Shown: piece after piece, positions 38,474-47,921 of the stretch
Layout: each line of letters starts with the position of its first letter
How positions within the stretch are numbered: position 1 is the first letter of the stretch
Origin: Microcella sp.
GTDB taxonomy: Bacteria > Actinomycetota > Actinomycetes > Actinomycetales > Microbacteriaceae
Direction: 5' to 3'
Length of the DNA stretch: 64,000 nt
Assembly (NCBI RefSeq): GCF_019739195.1
Contig: NZ_JAHHDS010000003.1
Span: 2,046,001 to 2,110,000, forward strand
The notes under the pieces: generated by a model
Database searches by the model: none
What the model was told of the DNA's origin: nothing
Seen by the model: only the letters and a program-made list of their open reading frames with translations
Program-made: the position numbers and the translations under genes

Positions 38474-40249
38474 TCAGCTCGTGATGCTGAGCAGCACGTG
38501 ACCCGAGGCCACGGTTTCGCCCACGGCCGCGCCGATGCCGGTCACGGTGCCGTCTTTGTGCGCCGTGAGGGGCTGCTCCATCTTCATGGCCTCGAGCACG
38601 ACGACGAGGTCGCCCGCGACCACCGAGTCGCCGTCAGCGACAGCGAGCTTCACGACTGTGGCCTGCATGGGGCTCTTGACGGCGTCGCCGGAGGCGGCGG
38701 ACGACACGGCTGAGCCGGTGCGCCGCTTGGGCGGTGCGGCGAGTGTCGTCGCGGTGCGGGACGCTCCGGTCGGCATGAGCGTCTCGGGCAGAGACACCTC
38801 GAGCCGCTTGCCGGCGACTTCGACGACCACGGTGTGGCGCGGGCCCGGCTCGGCGTGCGGCTCGGCGAGCGAGCCGCTCCACGGCTCGAGCTGGTTGTCG
38901 AACTCAGTCTCGATCCACCGCGTGAACACGGTGAACGGCTCGCCGTTCGCGGGGGCGAACGCCGGGTCGTCGACGATCGCGCGGTGGAACGGCAGCACGG
39001 TCGGCAGGCCCGCGACCTCGAACTCGGCGAGGGCGCGGCGCGAGCGCTCGAGGGCGTCATCGCGGCTCGAGCCCGTCACGATGAGCTTGGCGAGCAGCGA
39101 GTCGAAGGCGCCCGAGATGACGTCACCCGTCGTGACACCCGAGTCGACCCGCACGCCGGGCCCGCCCGGAAATCGCAGCGCGTGCACGGGGCCGGGCATG
39201 GGCATGAAGTTGAGCCCCGGGTCTTCACCGTTGATGCGGAACTCGAACGAGTGACCATGCGCCACCGGGTCGTCGTAGCCAATCTCTTCGCCCTCGGCGA
39301 GGCGGAACTGCTCGCGCACGAGATCGATGCCCGTGACCTCTTCAGAGACGGGGTGCTCGACCTGCAGGCGCGTGTTGACCTCGAGGAACGACACGGTGCC
39401 GTCGGCGCCGATGAGGAACTCGCAGGTGCCGGCGCCGAGGTAGCCGACCTCTTTCAAGATGGCCTTCGACGACGAGTACAGCAGTTCGGTCTGCTCGGGG
39501 GTGAGGAACGGCGCGGGTGCCTCCTCGACGAGCTTCTGGTGCCGGCGCTGCAACGAGCAGTCGCGCGTCGAGATGACGACGACGTTGCCGTGCGCGTCGG
39601 CGAGGCACTGGGTCTCGACGTGGCGCGGCTTGTCGAGGTACTTCTCGACGAAGCACTCGCCGCGGCCGAAGGCCGCGATCGCCTCGCGGGTCGCCGAGTC
39701 GAACAGTTCGGGAATCTCTTCGCGAGTGCGCGCCACCTTGAGGCCGCGGCCGCCGCCGCCGAAGGCCGCCTTGATGGCGACCGGCAGCCCGTGCTCGTCG
39801 ACGAACGCGAGCACCTCGTCGGCTCCGCTCACGGGGTTCAACGTGCCGGGCGCCAGGGGGGCGCCGACTTTCTCGGCGATGTGCCGGGCGCTGACCTTGT
39901 CGCCGAGCTTCTCGATGGCCTCAGGCGAGGGCCCGATCCAGATGAGCCCGGCATCGATGACGGCGCGGGCGAAGTCGGCGTTCTCGGCGAGGAACCCGTA
40001 GCCCGGGTGCACCGCGTCCGCTCCAGACCGGCGGGCGATGCTGAGCAGCTTGTCGATGACGAGGTACGTCTCGGCGCTCGTCGTGCCGTGCAGGGCATAG
40101 GCCTCGTCGGCGAGGCGCACGTGGCGGGCATCCCGATCTTGATCGGCGTAGACGGCAACGGTGCCGAGACGGGCGTCACGAGCGGCGCGGATGACGCGGA
40201 CGGCGATCTCGCCCCGATTGGCGATGAGTACCTTGCTGATGCGGGCCAT
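38474..40249 (-). CDS. Acyl-CoA carboxylase alpha subunit (biotin carboxylase + BCCP)
   Basis: 591 aa. Residues 1-450 are biotin carboxylase ([23 protein letters not shown]-grasp loop [12 protein letters not shown]; catalytic [18 protein letters not shown]). The C-terminal biotin carrier domain has [12 protein letters not shown] with biotinylated Lys556. It would pair with the beta and epsilon subunits at 45.9-47.8 kb and be modified by the BirA at 53.6 kb. Similar to accA3 of mycobacteria. ATG 40249 with TAGGCT eight bases upstream; the extra 17 residues of the open frame are rejected. Confidence 0.94.
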   Translation of the reverse strand: MARISKVLIANRGEIAVRVIRAARDARLGTVAVYADQDRDARHVRLADEAYALHGTTSAETYLVIDKLLSIARRSGADAVHPGYGFLAENADFARAVIDAGLIWIGPSPEAIEKLGDKVSARHIAEKVGAPLAPGTLNPVSGADEVLAFVDEHGLPVAIKAAFGGGGRGLKVARTREEIPELFDSATREAIAAFGRGECFVEKYLDKPRHVETQCLADAHGNVVVISTRDCSLQRRHQKLVEEAPAPFLTPEQTELLYSSSKAILKEVGYLGAGTCEFLIGADGTVSFLEVNTRLQVEHPVSEEVTGIDLVREQFRLAEGEEIGYDDPVAHGHSFEFRINGEDPGLNFMPMPGPVHALRFPGGPGVRVDSGVTTGDVISGAFDSLLAKLIVTGSSRDDALERSRRALAEFEVAGLPTVLPFHRAIVDDPAFAPANGEPFTVFTRWIETEFDNQLEPWSGSLAEPHAEPGPRHTVVVEVAGKRLEVSLPETLMPTGASRTATTLAAPPKRRTGSAVSSAASGDAVKSPMQATVVKLAVADGDSVVAGDLVVVLEAMKMEQPLTAHKDGTVTGIGAAVGETVASGHVLLSITS

Positions 40250-40257
40250 GGTTCCCC

Positions 40258-40263
40258 AGCCTA
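40258..40263 (-). promoter_or_regulatory. Leaderless -10 box of the carboxylase alpha gene (TAGGCT)
   Basis: TAGGCT on the minus strand, eight bases before the ATG at 40249. Confidence 0.57.
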
Positions 40264-40318
40264 GGGGGGTGATCGACCGCGCGGTTTGGCGGTGCCCCAC
40301 AAAAGGCAGGCGAATCGC

Positions 40319-40981
40319 TTAGCGGTTCCAGAGATCGGTCCAGCGGCCGCCGAGCTCGTGCACGAGTTTGCGCAGCAGCGGCACTGAGAGCCCGACGACG
40401 GTGTGCGGGTCGCCCTCGATGCGATCGATGAAGCCGGCGCCCTTCGAGTCGATCGTGAAGGCGCCCGCGACCTTCAGCGGCTCGCCCGTGGCGATATACG
40501 CGTCGATCTCTGCCGTCTCGATGTCGTCGGCGAAGTGCACGGTGGCGCGGGATGCTCGCCCTACGGCGCCGTGCAGCGATCCTCCCCGGTGATCGATGAG
40601 CCAGTGGCCCGAGTGCAGCACCCCGCTGCGTCCGCGCTGAGCGAGCCAGCGCTCGCGGGCCACCTCGGGCTCGTGCGGCTTACCGAAGACGGTGCCGTCG
40701 AGCTCGAAGGCCGAGTCGCCGCCGAGGATGAAGCCGTCGATGTCGCTCGCGACGAGCCCAGCGCCGGCGAGCACCGCGGGGTCGAGGCCCGCCTCGGCCT
40801 TGAGCCGGGCGAGAAGCTGCACCATCTCGTCGGCCGGCAGCCGACCGTCGGGATGCGCGGCAGCGGCCGCATCCACCGCCCGATCTTCGTCGACTCCCGG
40901 CGCGAAGGCGACCGGTTCGATGCCGACCGCTCGCAGGGTGGCCAGGCGGGCGGGCGAGGTCGAGGCGAGATACAGGCGCAC
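40319..40981 (-). CDS. maf: Maf-family nucleotide pyrophosphatase
   Basis: 220 aa. Hydrolyses non-canonical or modified nucleoside triphosphates to monophosphates, a house-cleaning role. N-terminal LASTSPARLATLRAVG corresponds to the ASxSPRR loop; FILGGDSAFELDG and FGKPHEPEVARERW give the catalytic Asp and phosphate contacts. A long central region (about 40-85) differs from the short E. coli Maf but is usual in actinobacteria. GTG start with TAGCAT exactly six bases upstream. Confidence 0.9.
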   Translation of the reverse strand: MRLYLASTSPARLATLRAVGIEPVAFAPGVDEDRAVDAAAAAHPDGRLPADEMVQLLARLKAEAGLDPAVLAGAGLVASDIDGFILGGDSAFELDGTVFGKPHEPEVARERWLAQRGRSGVLHSGHWLIDHRGGSLHGAVGRASRATVHFADDIETAEIDAYIATGEPLKVAGAFTIDSKGAGFIDRIEGDPHTVVGLSVPLLRKLVHELGGRWTDLWNR

Positions 40982-40987
40982 GGCTCG

Positions 40988-40993
40988 ATGCTA
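40988..40993 (-). promoter_or_regulatory. Leaderless -10 box of maf (TAGCAT)
   Basis: TAGCAT on the minus strand, six bases (CGAGCC) before the GTG at 40981. It lies 11 bases from repeat copy 4. Confidence 0.6.
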
Positions 40994-41003
40994 CGGCGGT
41001 CGT

Positions 41004-41079
41004 GTTCGTAACTCAGGCTGAGAGCGCCGATGTGCCGGGCTGTTCGCGCACAGGAGGTCGTACAGCCTGAGTTGCGAAC
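41004..41079. repeat. 76-bp palindromic repeat, copy 4
   Basis: Left arm GTTCGTAACTCAGGCTGAG (41004-41022); right arm ending CAGCCTGAGTTGCGAAC at 41079; inner stem TGTGC/GCACA. It sits between two divergent leaderless genes (maf and the methyltransferase), so here it cannot be a shared terminator. Its right arm puts a TTGCGA 15 bases before the methyltransferase -10 box. Confidence 0.86.
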
Positions 41080-41092
41080 AGGGGCGCGCACC

Positions 41093-41098
41093 TAGGCT
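41093..41098 (+). promoter_or_regulatory. Leaderless -10 box (TAGGCT) with repeat-derived -35
   Basis: TAGGCT ends six bases before ATG 41105; TTGCGA from repeat copy 4 (41072-41077) precedes it by 15 bases, the same layout as at 34.3 kb. Confidence 0.63.
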
Positions 41099-41104
41099 GG
41101 GCGC

Positions 41105-42337
41105 ATGGGCGAGAACATCGGAACGCAGATCGAACTCACGGTCGACAAGATCGCGCACGGCGGCATCACGGTCGGGCGACTCGACGGTCGAGTGGTGTTC
41201 GTGAGCGACGCGATTCCGGGCGAGACGGTGCGCGCGCGGGTGAGCGACGACCGCAAGAAGAGCTTCTGGCGGGCCGACACGGTCGAGGTGCTCGAGGCGA
41301 GCGAGCACCGTCGCCCGCACATCTGGGGCGCCGCGAGCCTCGAACGCGACCCCCGGGGGCGTGCCGGCGGCGCCGAGTTCGGCCACATCGAACTCGCTCA
41401 CCAGCGCGAGCTCAAGCGGCAGGTACTCGCCGAGTCGCTGCAGCGCATGGCAGGGCTCGAAAGCGACGTGCAGGTGGAAGCGCTGCCGGGCGATGACACC
41501 GCGAACGGGCTCGGTTGGCGCACCCGCATCCGGCTGCACGTCGACGATCAGGGCCGACTGGGGCCCATGGCATCGCGCTCGCACACGGTGATTCCGGTGA
41601 CGGATGCTCCCCTCGCGACGACCGAGGTGCAGGCCATCATTCCTTTCGCCGAGCGGTTCGTCGGCCTCGGCACCGTCGATGTGCTCGCGCCGAGCGGAGG
41701 AGAGCCGCGGCTCGTGATCGGCGAGCAGAAGCCGACCGTCATCACCGAGGTCGTGGGCGACCGCAAGTTTCAGCTCGACGACACGGGCTTCTGGCAGGTG
41801 CACCGGTCGGCGGCGGTCGCGCTGACCGGCGCGGTGCAGCAGGCGATCGACGAGTCGCTGTTCGACCCGCGCGCCGAGAATCTCGACCTCTACGGCGGCG
41901 TCGGGCTGCTCGCTGCCGCGGTCGCCGATCGCTTCGGCGCTGACACGCGCATCACGAGCGTTGAGTCCGACGAGCGCGCGACCGACCACGCCTCAGAGAA
42001 TCTCGCCGAGTGGCTCGGCGCCTCGGCTGAGAGCGGCCGCGTCGACCGCTGGCTACGAGCGCTCGAGTCCAGTGCCTCCGCGGGCGATCGCGAGCGGTTG
42101 CGCGCGGCGACGATCGTGCTCGACCCGCCGCGGTCGGGTGCCGGTGCCGAGGTCATGGCGCTGCTCGGCGCGCTGGCTCCGGCTCAACTAGTCTACGTCG
42201 CCTGCGACCCGGTCGCGCTGGCCCGCGATGTCGCTCTCGCGGCGCAGTCGGGATACCGGCTGGCGCGCATCCGCGCCTTCGATCTCTTCCCGCACACCCA
42301 CCACGTTGAGGCGGTCGCCACGCTCGTGCGCGACTGA
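41105..42337 (+). CDS. TrmA/RlmD-like RNA methyltransferase
   Basis: 410 aa. N-terminal TRAM domain (about 5-60: IELTVDKIAHGGITVGRLDG), then a Rossmann methyltransferase with AENLDLYGGVGLLAAAVADRF and the catalytic block ATIVLDPPRSGAGAEV / VYVACDPVALARD containing the nucleophilic Cys. The iron-sulfur cysteines of RlmD/RumA are missing: the region reads HIWGAASLERDPRGRAGGA, without Cys. Expected to make 5-methyluridine in tRNA or rRNA; the target is not known. Leaderless start. Confidence 0.86.
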   Translation: MGENIGTQIELTVDKIAHGGITVGRLDGRVVFVSDAIPGETVRARVSDDRKKSFWRADTVEVLEASEHRRPHIWGAASLERDPRGRAGGAEFGHIELAHQRELKRQVLAESLQRMAGLESDVQVEALPGDDTANGLGWRTRIRLHVDDQGRLGPMASRSHTVIPVTDAPLATTEVQAIIPFAERFVGLGTVDVLAPSGGEPRLVIGEQKPTVITEVVGDRKFQLDDTGFWQVHRSAAVALTGAVQQAIDESLFDPRAENLDLYGGVGLLAAAVADRFGADTRITSVESDERATDHASENLAEWLGASAESGRVDRWLRALESSASAGDRERLRAATIVLDPPRSGAGAEVMALLGALAPAQLVYVACDPVALARDVALAAQSGYRLARIRAFDLFPHTHHVEAVATLVRD

Positions 42338-42474
42338 CCGCGCTCGCCGGAAGGGGGACTCGCCGCTGCTCGAATGACCCTGTGCCGTGGATGCCACGGA
42401 TAGCATGGAAGCCCCGGTGCACCCGAATCACTCGGCCACGGCACCCTCATCGGCAAAGGGCAGGAATCCTGATC

Positions 42475-43152
42475 GTGGTGGCTTCGACCAGCAAGCATGT
42501 GCGCGTCGCGATCGTCGACGATCACGAGTCGGTGCGCCTCGGTCTGCAGGCTGCCTTCACCAATGCCGGTTTCGAGGTGATCGACACCGCGGCGAGCGTG
42601 CCTGAGCTCGTCGAAGGCCTCGACGGTCGCGAGATTGATGTCGTGGTGCTCGACCTCTCGCTCGGTGACGGCTCGAGCGTGACCGAGAACGTCAAGGCCG
42701 TGCAGGCCACCGGCAGCGCGGTGCTCGTGCACTCGATCGCCGACCGGGTCGCGAGTGTCCGTGAGGCGCTCGCCGCCGGCGCCGCCGGCGTGATTCCGAA
42801 GTCGTCGGCCACCAGCACCGTCATCGCCGCCGCCGAGACGGTGGCCAGGGGCGAAGTTCTCAACAACCTCGAGTGGGCGAGCGCGATCGACGCCGACCGC
42901 GACTTCGCGAAGGCCCAGCTGGGCCGGCGCGAGCGCGAGATCTTGCACTTGTACGCCAGCGGTCTTCCGCTGAAGCTGGCCGCGCAGCAGCTCGGCATCG
43001 GCTACTCGACGGCGCGCGAGTACCTTGATCGCATTCGGGCGAAGTACGTCGAGGTTGGGCGCCCCGCGCCGACGAAGGTCGATCTGCTGCGTCGGGCCGT
43101 CGAAGACGGAATCCTTCCTGGTCTCGAACCCGACGGTGATGACTCCGCCTGA
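42475..43152 (+). CDS. LuxR-type response regulator
   Basis: 225 aa. Receiver domain with VRVAIVDDHESVRLGL and phosphoacceptor Asp60 in VVVLDLSLGDG. The C-terminal helix-turn-helix LGRREREILHLYASGL, then LAAQQLGIGYSTAREYLDRIRAKY, resembles a NarL/LuxR domain. The start is GTG 42475 or the adjacent GTG 42478; earlier in-frame starts add residues without domain likeness. A TAGCAT box at 42403-42408 may be the -10. Its stop overlaps the kinase gene by 14 bases. Confidence 0.88.
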   Translation: MVASTSKHVRVAIVDDHESVRLGLQAAFTNAGFEVIDTAASVPELVEGLDGREIDVVVLDLSLGDGSSVTENVKAVQATGSAVLVHSIADRVASVREALAAGAAGVIPKSSATSTVIAAAETVARGEVLNNLEWASAIDADRDFAKAQLGRREREILHLYASGLPLKLAAQQLGIGYSTAREYLDRIRAKYVEVGRPAPTKVDLLRRAVEDGILPGLEPDGDDSA

Positions 43153-44413
43153 GGCGGTCGCGGCCGCGGCGAGCACAAGCAAGCCGGCCCGCAGCCCACT
43201 GAGCCGCAAGCGCGTCGACACCGTCATCTCGCGCTCGGTCGCCTGGTTCGGCATCGTCTTCGGCCTGCAGGCCGTTCCGCTACTGCTCACGCAGTACCAC
43301 CTCGGCCAACCGGTGTGGTCGGCGATCACGGTCGGCGCGATGTTCGGCTCGCTCGTCGTGGCGCTGCTCTGCTCGACGATCAAGCGATGGGTGATCGGCT
43401 CGCACCTGCTCGTCTCGTTCGTCTATGTGGCCGCGCTGCTGAGTTGGCCGTTCTTCTTGGCTGATCCGGCCGTGACGCAGGTTGGCAACCACTGGCTCTA
43501 TCAGCTGACCACGGTAGCGACGGCCACGGCGGCCATCGGATTCCCGGTGCGGCGGGCGCTCGCGTATCTCATCGTCGTGCCGATCATCTACGGCGTCATT
43601 AGGGTTACCCCGGCGGGCGGCGGTGCGCCGTGGGAACTCGGGGTCTTCGACGCCGTCTACGCGATCATTCTCGGCGGTGCGGTGCTCGTGATCGTGACCA
43701 TGACGCGCGTCGCGGCCACCTCGGTCGACGAGGCGCAGGGCGCAGCGCTAGACCGCTACGCGCGCGCCGTGCGCCAGCATGCGACCGAGGTCGAGCGCGT
43801 GCACGTCGATTCGATCGTGCACGACAGCGTGCTGACGACGCTCCTGACGGCGGCGCGCGCCGAGTCGTCAGAGCAGCGGGTGCTCGCCGCGCAGATGGCG
43901 TCGAATGCCATGCAGCATTTGCGCGAGGCAGCACTTGTCTCGCCAGACGACGGCTCGACCGTGCGCCTGAGGCAGCTAGCCGACCGCATCGTGTCGGCAG
44001 CGCGCGAGATGCAGGCCCCGTTCGCGGTGCGCGTGCGGTCTCTCGACACCCGGGTCATCCCCTCGGGCCAGGCTGAGGCGCTCTACTCGGCCGCGGTGCA
44101 GGCCATGATCAACAGCGTGCAGCACGCGGGCGGCCCCGACGTTCGCCGCTGACTGCGGGTGTCGGGCGTGCACGGCGGCGCCGTCGAGATCGAGGTAGGC
44201 GACGCGGGGCCGGGCTTCGACCTGGCGTTGGTGCCCGAGGCCCGTCTCGGCGTGCGGCGCTCGATCATCGAGCGCACCGCGAGCGCCGGCGGCCAGGCCA
44301 CCGTGGTCTCTGCCCCGGGCAAGGGAACGGTCGTGACGCTCGCCTGGCCGGTCTTCACGCTCGACGCGCTCGACGATGACGACGCGGCTCTCGACGAGGA
44401 GGCGCGCTCGTGA
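43139..44413 (+). pseudogene. Sensor histidine kinase interrupted by an in-frame TGA
   Basis: Would be 424 aa: about six N-terminal membrane helices, a HisKA_3-like dimerisation helix with His228 in VDSIVHDSVLTTLL, an N-box in AAVQAMINSVQHAGG, and a G-box/ATP lid in VGDAGPGFD and [13 protein letters not shown]. Codon 338 is TGA (44150-44152), between the N-box and G-box, and the reading frame continues unchanged after it. A GTG at 44159 could restart the second part (about 84 aa). Either the gene is dead, the base is an error, the TGA is read through (TGAC is a leaky context), or two pieces reassemble. The ATG at 43139 overlaps the regulator; the end overlaps the next gene (GTGA). Confidence 0.8.
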
Positions 44414-45447
44414 GAATCGGAGTTCCCCGCTCGCTCATCGTGTCGATGGCCGCGATCTTCTCGGCGTACCACATCGTGCTCGGGCTCTACACGATCGATG
44501 TACCCAGCAACCCCCTGCCGATCCTCGCAGCTATGGCGCTCTACGCCTCGGCGACGGCCCTCAGCCTCATGCCGGGCCAGCCGGAGCGTATGCCCACCTG
44601 GCTCGCGGGTCTCAACGTCGTGGTCTGCGTCGTCATGACGTTGCTCATCACTCCAGAGCTCGACCCGCTGCGCGAGGGCGGGCTCGGCTACGCCACGTGG
44701 TACGTGGCCGCGGTCGGCACACTCATGACGATCACCTCGACGCGACGCCGGCACCTCTTCGCGTGGATCGGCATCGCGGCACTCGTCGTGCAGACCATCG
44801 CCTGGGGAGGCCCGCTGCTGCTGCTCGGCATCGGCGTCATCGGCAGCGCGGCCTGGGTCGCCGTGTCGCACATCCTGTCGCGGGCGCTCTTGAAGGCCTC
44901 GGCCGACGCTGCCCGGTTCGCTCAGGCCGAGCGCGAGGCGACCGACTGGCAGGCCGCACAAGAGGCGCACCTCTACGAGCGGCAGTTCCGTCTGGGGCAG
45001 ACAGGCACGACGGCAGTGCCCATGCTGCAGATCATCGAAGCCACGGGTGGCGAGCTGACGCTTGACCAGCGGGCGGAGTGCCTGCACCTTGAGGGCGCGA
45101 TCCGCGACGAGATCCGCGGTCGTCGACTGCTCAACGACGCCGTGCGCCGCGAGGTGATGTCGGCGCGGCGCCGCGGAGCCTCGGTGAGCCTGCTCGACGA
45201 GGGCGGGCTCGACGATCTCGACGACGTCAACCGCGAGCGGGTGCTCGACGCACTCGCCGAGGCGATTCGCACGACCGGCGCGATGCGCGTCATCGCCCGC
45301 ACCGCTCCGATCGACTCGGATGTCGCGGTCACCGTCGTGGGGCTGACCCCGGCGAGCGACGGGCACGCGCGCGATCTCGGCCAGAGCCACGACGACGATG
45401 ACGACGCGGTCGACCTCTGGCTCGAGATTCCCCGGACCAGCGCCTGA
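44410..45447 (+). CDS. Membrane protein resembling a kinase without catalytic motifs
   Basis: 345 aa: about six membrane helices (residues 1-170), a coiled-coil-like stretch ([20 protein letters not shown]), then a soluble domain with [18 protein letters not shown] and [18 protein letters not shown] that recalls a histidine-kinase ATPase module, but no phosphoacceptor His motif, N-box or G-box can be seen. An acidic run DDDDD lies near the end. Probably an accessory or decoy sensor for the two-component system; this is inference. GTG overlaps the kinase stop. A strong terminator follows. Confidence 0.68.
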   Translation: MRIGVPRSLIVSMAAIFSAYHIVLGLYTIDVPSNPLPILAAMALYASATALSLMPGQPERMPTWLAGLNVVVCVVMTLLITPELDPLREGGLGYATWYVAAVGTLMTITSTRRRHLFAWIGIAALVVQTIAWGGPLLLLGIGVIGSAAWVAVSHILSRALLKASADAARFAQAEREATDWQAAQEAHLYERQFRLGQTGTTAVPMLQIIEATGGELTLDQRAECLHLEGAIRDEIRGRRLLNDAVRREVMSARRRGASVSLLDEGGLDDLDDVNRERVLDALAEAIRTTGAMRVIARTAPIDSDVAVTVVGLTPASDGHARDLGQSHDDDDDAVDLWLEIPRTSA

Positions 45448-45540
45448 GAGCGAATCGCTGAGCGATTCGCCGGCGCGCATGTCGCGTGACACCAACTCGT
45501 CACGTGCCCATCTGGGCGCCGAGCAAGGCCTTAAATGCTG

Positions 45541-45571
45541 GAAGGGCCGGAGTACCCAGCTCCGGCCCTTC
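45541..45571 (+). terminator. Terminator of the two-component operon
   Basis: Perfect 12-bp arms GAAGGGCCGGAG / CTCCGGCCCTTC around a seven-base loop, 94 bases after the last gene. Symmetric, so it may also stop the convergent accD-accE transcript, although that lies about 380 bases away. Confidence 0.8.
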
Positions 45572-45954
45572 TCAACGTATCGAGGTAGAGCAGCAACCCG
45601 AATGCGGCCCTACCTCGCCCCCCAATCACGAACCGCTACCCGTGCGGCTGTGGTGATCGGTGGTGAGCTCTAAGAGCGTCACCTGACACGTTCTATGGTG
45701 TCGAACAGGCCGCGCGAGCACAGTCGTCATTTTGGGGGACACGTGGGGGACCAATGTGCGGCGAAATCGTCAGAAAACCGCGGAATTCCGGGGTTGTGAG
45801 ACCGTTCTGTGGCGCGTCGTGGGGTACATATCCCCCGAACTGGGGTCAGTTCCTCACTTGTGCGGCCGTCTCCGTGCAGTAGCAGTGAATTTGCCACTGA
45901 TCTCGTCGCTCCAGGCCGCGAAATTCTGCGTATTGCGCAGTATCTGAGCGACGC
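45572..45954. other. Gene-free stretch with small inverted and direct repeats
   Basis: Noticeably less GC-rich than its surroundings. CGAGGTAG/CTACCTCG arms lie at 45581-45588 and 45610-45617; a nested set ATCAC-CCGC/GCGG-GTGAT follows around 45629-45655. GGGGGAC is directly repeated with a CACGTG centre at 45734-45751. TATGGT at 45694-45699 could be a -10 box. The only open frame (45732-45947, from a TTG) shows no recognisable protein. It could hold a small RNA or a decayed gene; nothing is firm. Confidence 0.4.
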
Positions 45955-46215
45955 TCAGCCGGTGCGCAGGCCCCGGGACGCACTCCAGGCGCCGGGACCG
46001 GGTGAGAGAGGCCCGCGCATGTGGCGCCCGCTCTGGCTCCACCCGTCGATGCGCGGCTCGAGCAACGGAACCCCGGCCGCAGCCTGTTCGGCGAGCGCGG
46101 CGGCGATGACCGCGTGCACGGCTGCGAGCTCGGCATCGGTGGGATTCCCGTTGACGATACGCACCACGGGTGCCTCGGCGCCGCCCGGCAGGGCGCTCGA
46201 CGCGTGCGCACTCAC
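45955..46215 (-). CDS. accE: Acyl-CoA carboxylase epsilon subunit
   Basis: 86 aa. Small actinobacterial carboxylase subunit: [20 protein letters not shown], then a variable stretch and the C-terminal [16 protein letters not shown] block, matching AccE/PccE proteins that tie alpha and beta subunits together. GTG overlaps the accD stop (GTGA), which fixes the start. Confidence 0.87.
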   Translation of the reverse strand: MSAHASSALPGGAEAPVVRIVNGNPTDAELAAVHAVIAAALAEQAAAGVPLLEPRIDGWSQSGRHMRGPLSPGPGAWSASRGLRTG

Positions 46216-47825
46216 AGGGGGATGTTCCCGTGCTTCTTCGGCGGCAGGCTCGCCCGCTTGCCCTTGAGAGCGCGCAGAGCCTTGATGACGGCGACGCGCG
46301 TGGCCGCCGGCTCGATGATGCCGTCGAGCTCGCCGCGCTCGGCCGCCAGGAAAGGGCTGGCCACGTTGTAGGTGTACTCGTTCGCGAGTCGCGTGCGCAC
46401 GGCCGCGACGTCTTCGCCGGCCGCCTCAGCCGCTCTGATCTGGTCGCGGTACAGGATGTTCACCGCACCCTGCCCGCCCATGACGGCGATCTCGGCCGTG
46501 GGCCACGCGAGGTTCATGTCGGCGCCGAGCTGCTTCGAGCCCATGACGATGTAGGCACCGCCGTAGGCCTTGCGCGTGATGACGGTCACGAGTGGCACGG
46601 TGGCCTCGGCATAGGCGTAGAGCAGCTTGGCGCCGCGGCGGATCACGCCCGTCCACTCCTGGTCGGTTCCGGGCAGGTAGCCGGGAACATCCACCAGGGT
46701 CAGAATCGGAATCGAGAACGCATCGCAGAATCGCACGAAACGGCTCGCCTTCTCGCCCGCGTCGATGTTGAGCGTGCCAGCCATGGCGTTCGGCTGGTTC
46801 GCGATGACGCCCACGCTGCGGCCCTCGACCCGCGCGAAGCCGATGACGATGTTGGGCGCGAACAGCGGCTGCACCTCGAGGAACGAGCCCTCGTCGACGA
46901 CATGATCGATGATGTCGATGACGTCGTACGGCTGGTTAGGGCTGTCGGGGATCATCGCGTTGAGCTTGCGGTCGCTGTCGGTGATCTCGAGTTCGACCTC
47001 TGCCGCGTACTGAGGCAGCTCGGCGAGATTGTTGTCGGGCAGGTAGCTCAACAGCGAGCGGGCGTAGTCGAAAGCGTCGTTCTCGTCGCTCGCCAGGTAG
47101 TGCGAGACGCCCGAGGTGCGGTTGTGCGTGAGGGCGCCGCCCAGTTCTTCCATGCCAACGTCTTCGCCCGTGACGGTCTTGATGACGTCGGGGCCGGTCA
47201 CGAACATCTGGCTCGTCTTGTCGACCATGATGACGAAGTCGGTGAGGGCAGGCGAGTAGACCGCGCCGCCGGCCGCCGGGCCGCAGATGATCGAGATCTG
47301 GGGTATGACGCCGCTCGCGGCCGTGTTGCGCCGAAAGATCTCGCCGTACTTGCCGAGGGCCACGACGCCTTCTTGAATGCGCGCCCCGCCCGAGTCGAGA
47401 ATGCCGATGATGGGCACGCCCGTCTTGAGCGCGAGCTCCATGACCTTGATGATCTTCTCGCCGGCGACCTCGCCGAGCGAGCCGCCGAAGATCGTGAAGT
47501 CTTGGCTGTAGACGGCGACCTGCCGGCCGTGCACGGTGCCCGTGCCGGTGACGACGGCGTCGCCGTAGGGGCGCTTGGCGTCCATGCCGAAGGCGTGGGT
47601 GCGGTGGCGCACGAACTCGTCGAGCTCGACGAAGCTGCCGTGGTCGAGCAACGTGTCGATGCGCTCCCGGGCGGTCATCTTGCCCTTGGCGTGCTGCTTC
47701 TCGATCGCGGCCTCGCCGCTCGCGGTGACGGCCTCGTGGTACCGCACTTTGAGGTCGGCGATCTTGCCGGCGGTCGTCGAAAGGTCGGGGGCGGCGGGGG
47801 CGGGCGCGTTGGCGTCGTCGGTCAC
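46212..47825 (-). CDS. accD: Acyl-CoA carboxylase beta subunit (carboxyltransferase)
   Basis: 537 aa, propionyl/acetyl-CoA carboxylase beta type. N-terminal acyl-CoA half with [19 protein letters not shown] and [19 protein letters not shown]-terminal carboxybiotin half with [32 protein letters not shown] and [13 protein letters not shown]. Substrate (acetyl, propionyl or longer acyl-CoA) is not decided by what I can see. GTG start with TAGGCT exactly six bases upstream. Followed by accE with a four-base overlap. Confidence 0.95.
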   Translation of the reverse strand: MTDDANAPAPAAPDLSTTAGKIADLKVRYHEAVTASGEAAIEKQHAKGKMTARERIDTLLDHGSFVELDEFVRHRTHAFGMDAKRPYGDAVVTGTGTVHGRQVAVYSQDFTIFGGSLGEVAGEKIIKVMELALKTGVPIIGILDSGGARIQEGVVALGKYGEIFRRNTAASGVIPQISIICGPAAGGAVYSPALTDFVIMVDKTSQMFVTGPDVIKTVTGEDVGMEELGGALTHNRTSGVSHYLASDENDAFDYARSLLSYLPDNNLAELPQYAAEVELEITDSDRKLNAMIPDSPNQPYDVIDIIDHVVDEGSFLEVQPLFAPNIVIGFARVEGRSVGVIANQPNAMAGTLNIDAGEKASRFVRFCDAFSIPILTLVDVPGYLPGTDQEWTGVIRRGAKLLYAYAEATVPLVTVITRKAYGGAYIVMGSKQLGADMNLAWPTAEIAVMGGQGAVNILYRDQIRAAEAAGEDVAAVRTRLANEYTYNVASPFLAAERGELDGIIEPAATRVAVIKALRALKGKRASLPPKKHGNIPL

Positions 47826-47831
47826 AGTGTC

Positions 47832-47837
47832 AGCCTA
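47832..47837 (-). promoter_or_regulatory. Leaderless -10 box of accD (TAGGCT)
   Basis: TAGGCT on the minus strand, six bases (GACACT) before GTG 47825. Confidence 0.65.
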
Positions 47838-47921
47838 TCCACCGGTCACGACCCGGCACCGTTGGCGATCATCCACAAAACTGGCCACGAGGCTGTGTGC
47901 ACCTCGCGGCTCACCGCACGA

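Noticed and set aside
44150-44160. Frameshift as the cause of the broken kinase
   Set aside because: Codons on both sides of the TGA are in the same frame, so it is an in-frame stop, not a shift.
45581-45617. GGTAGAGCAGC as a tRNA D-arm
   Set aside because: No matching acceptor stem or T-loop at the right distance on either strand.
45732-45947. Open frame of 71 codons from a TTG after the two-component operon
   Set aside because: No domain, an odd start codon, and unusual composition; nothing beyond an open frame supports it.
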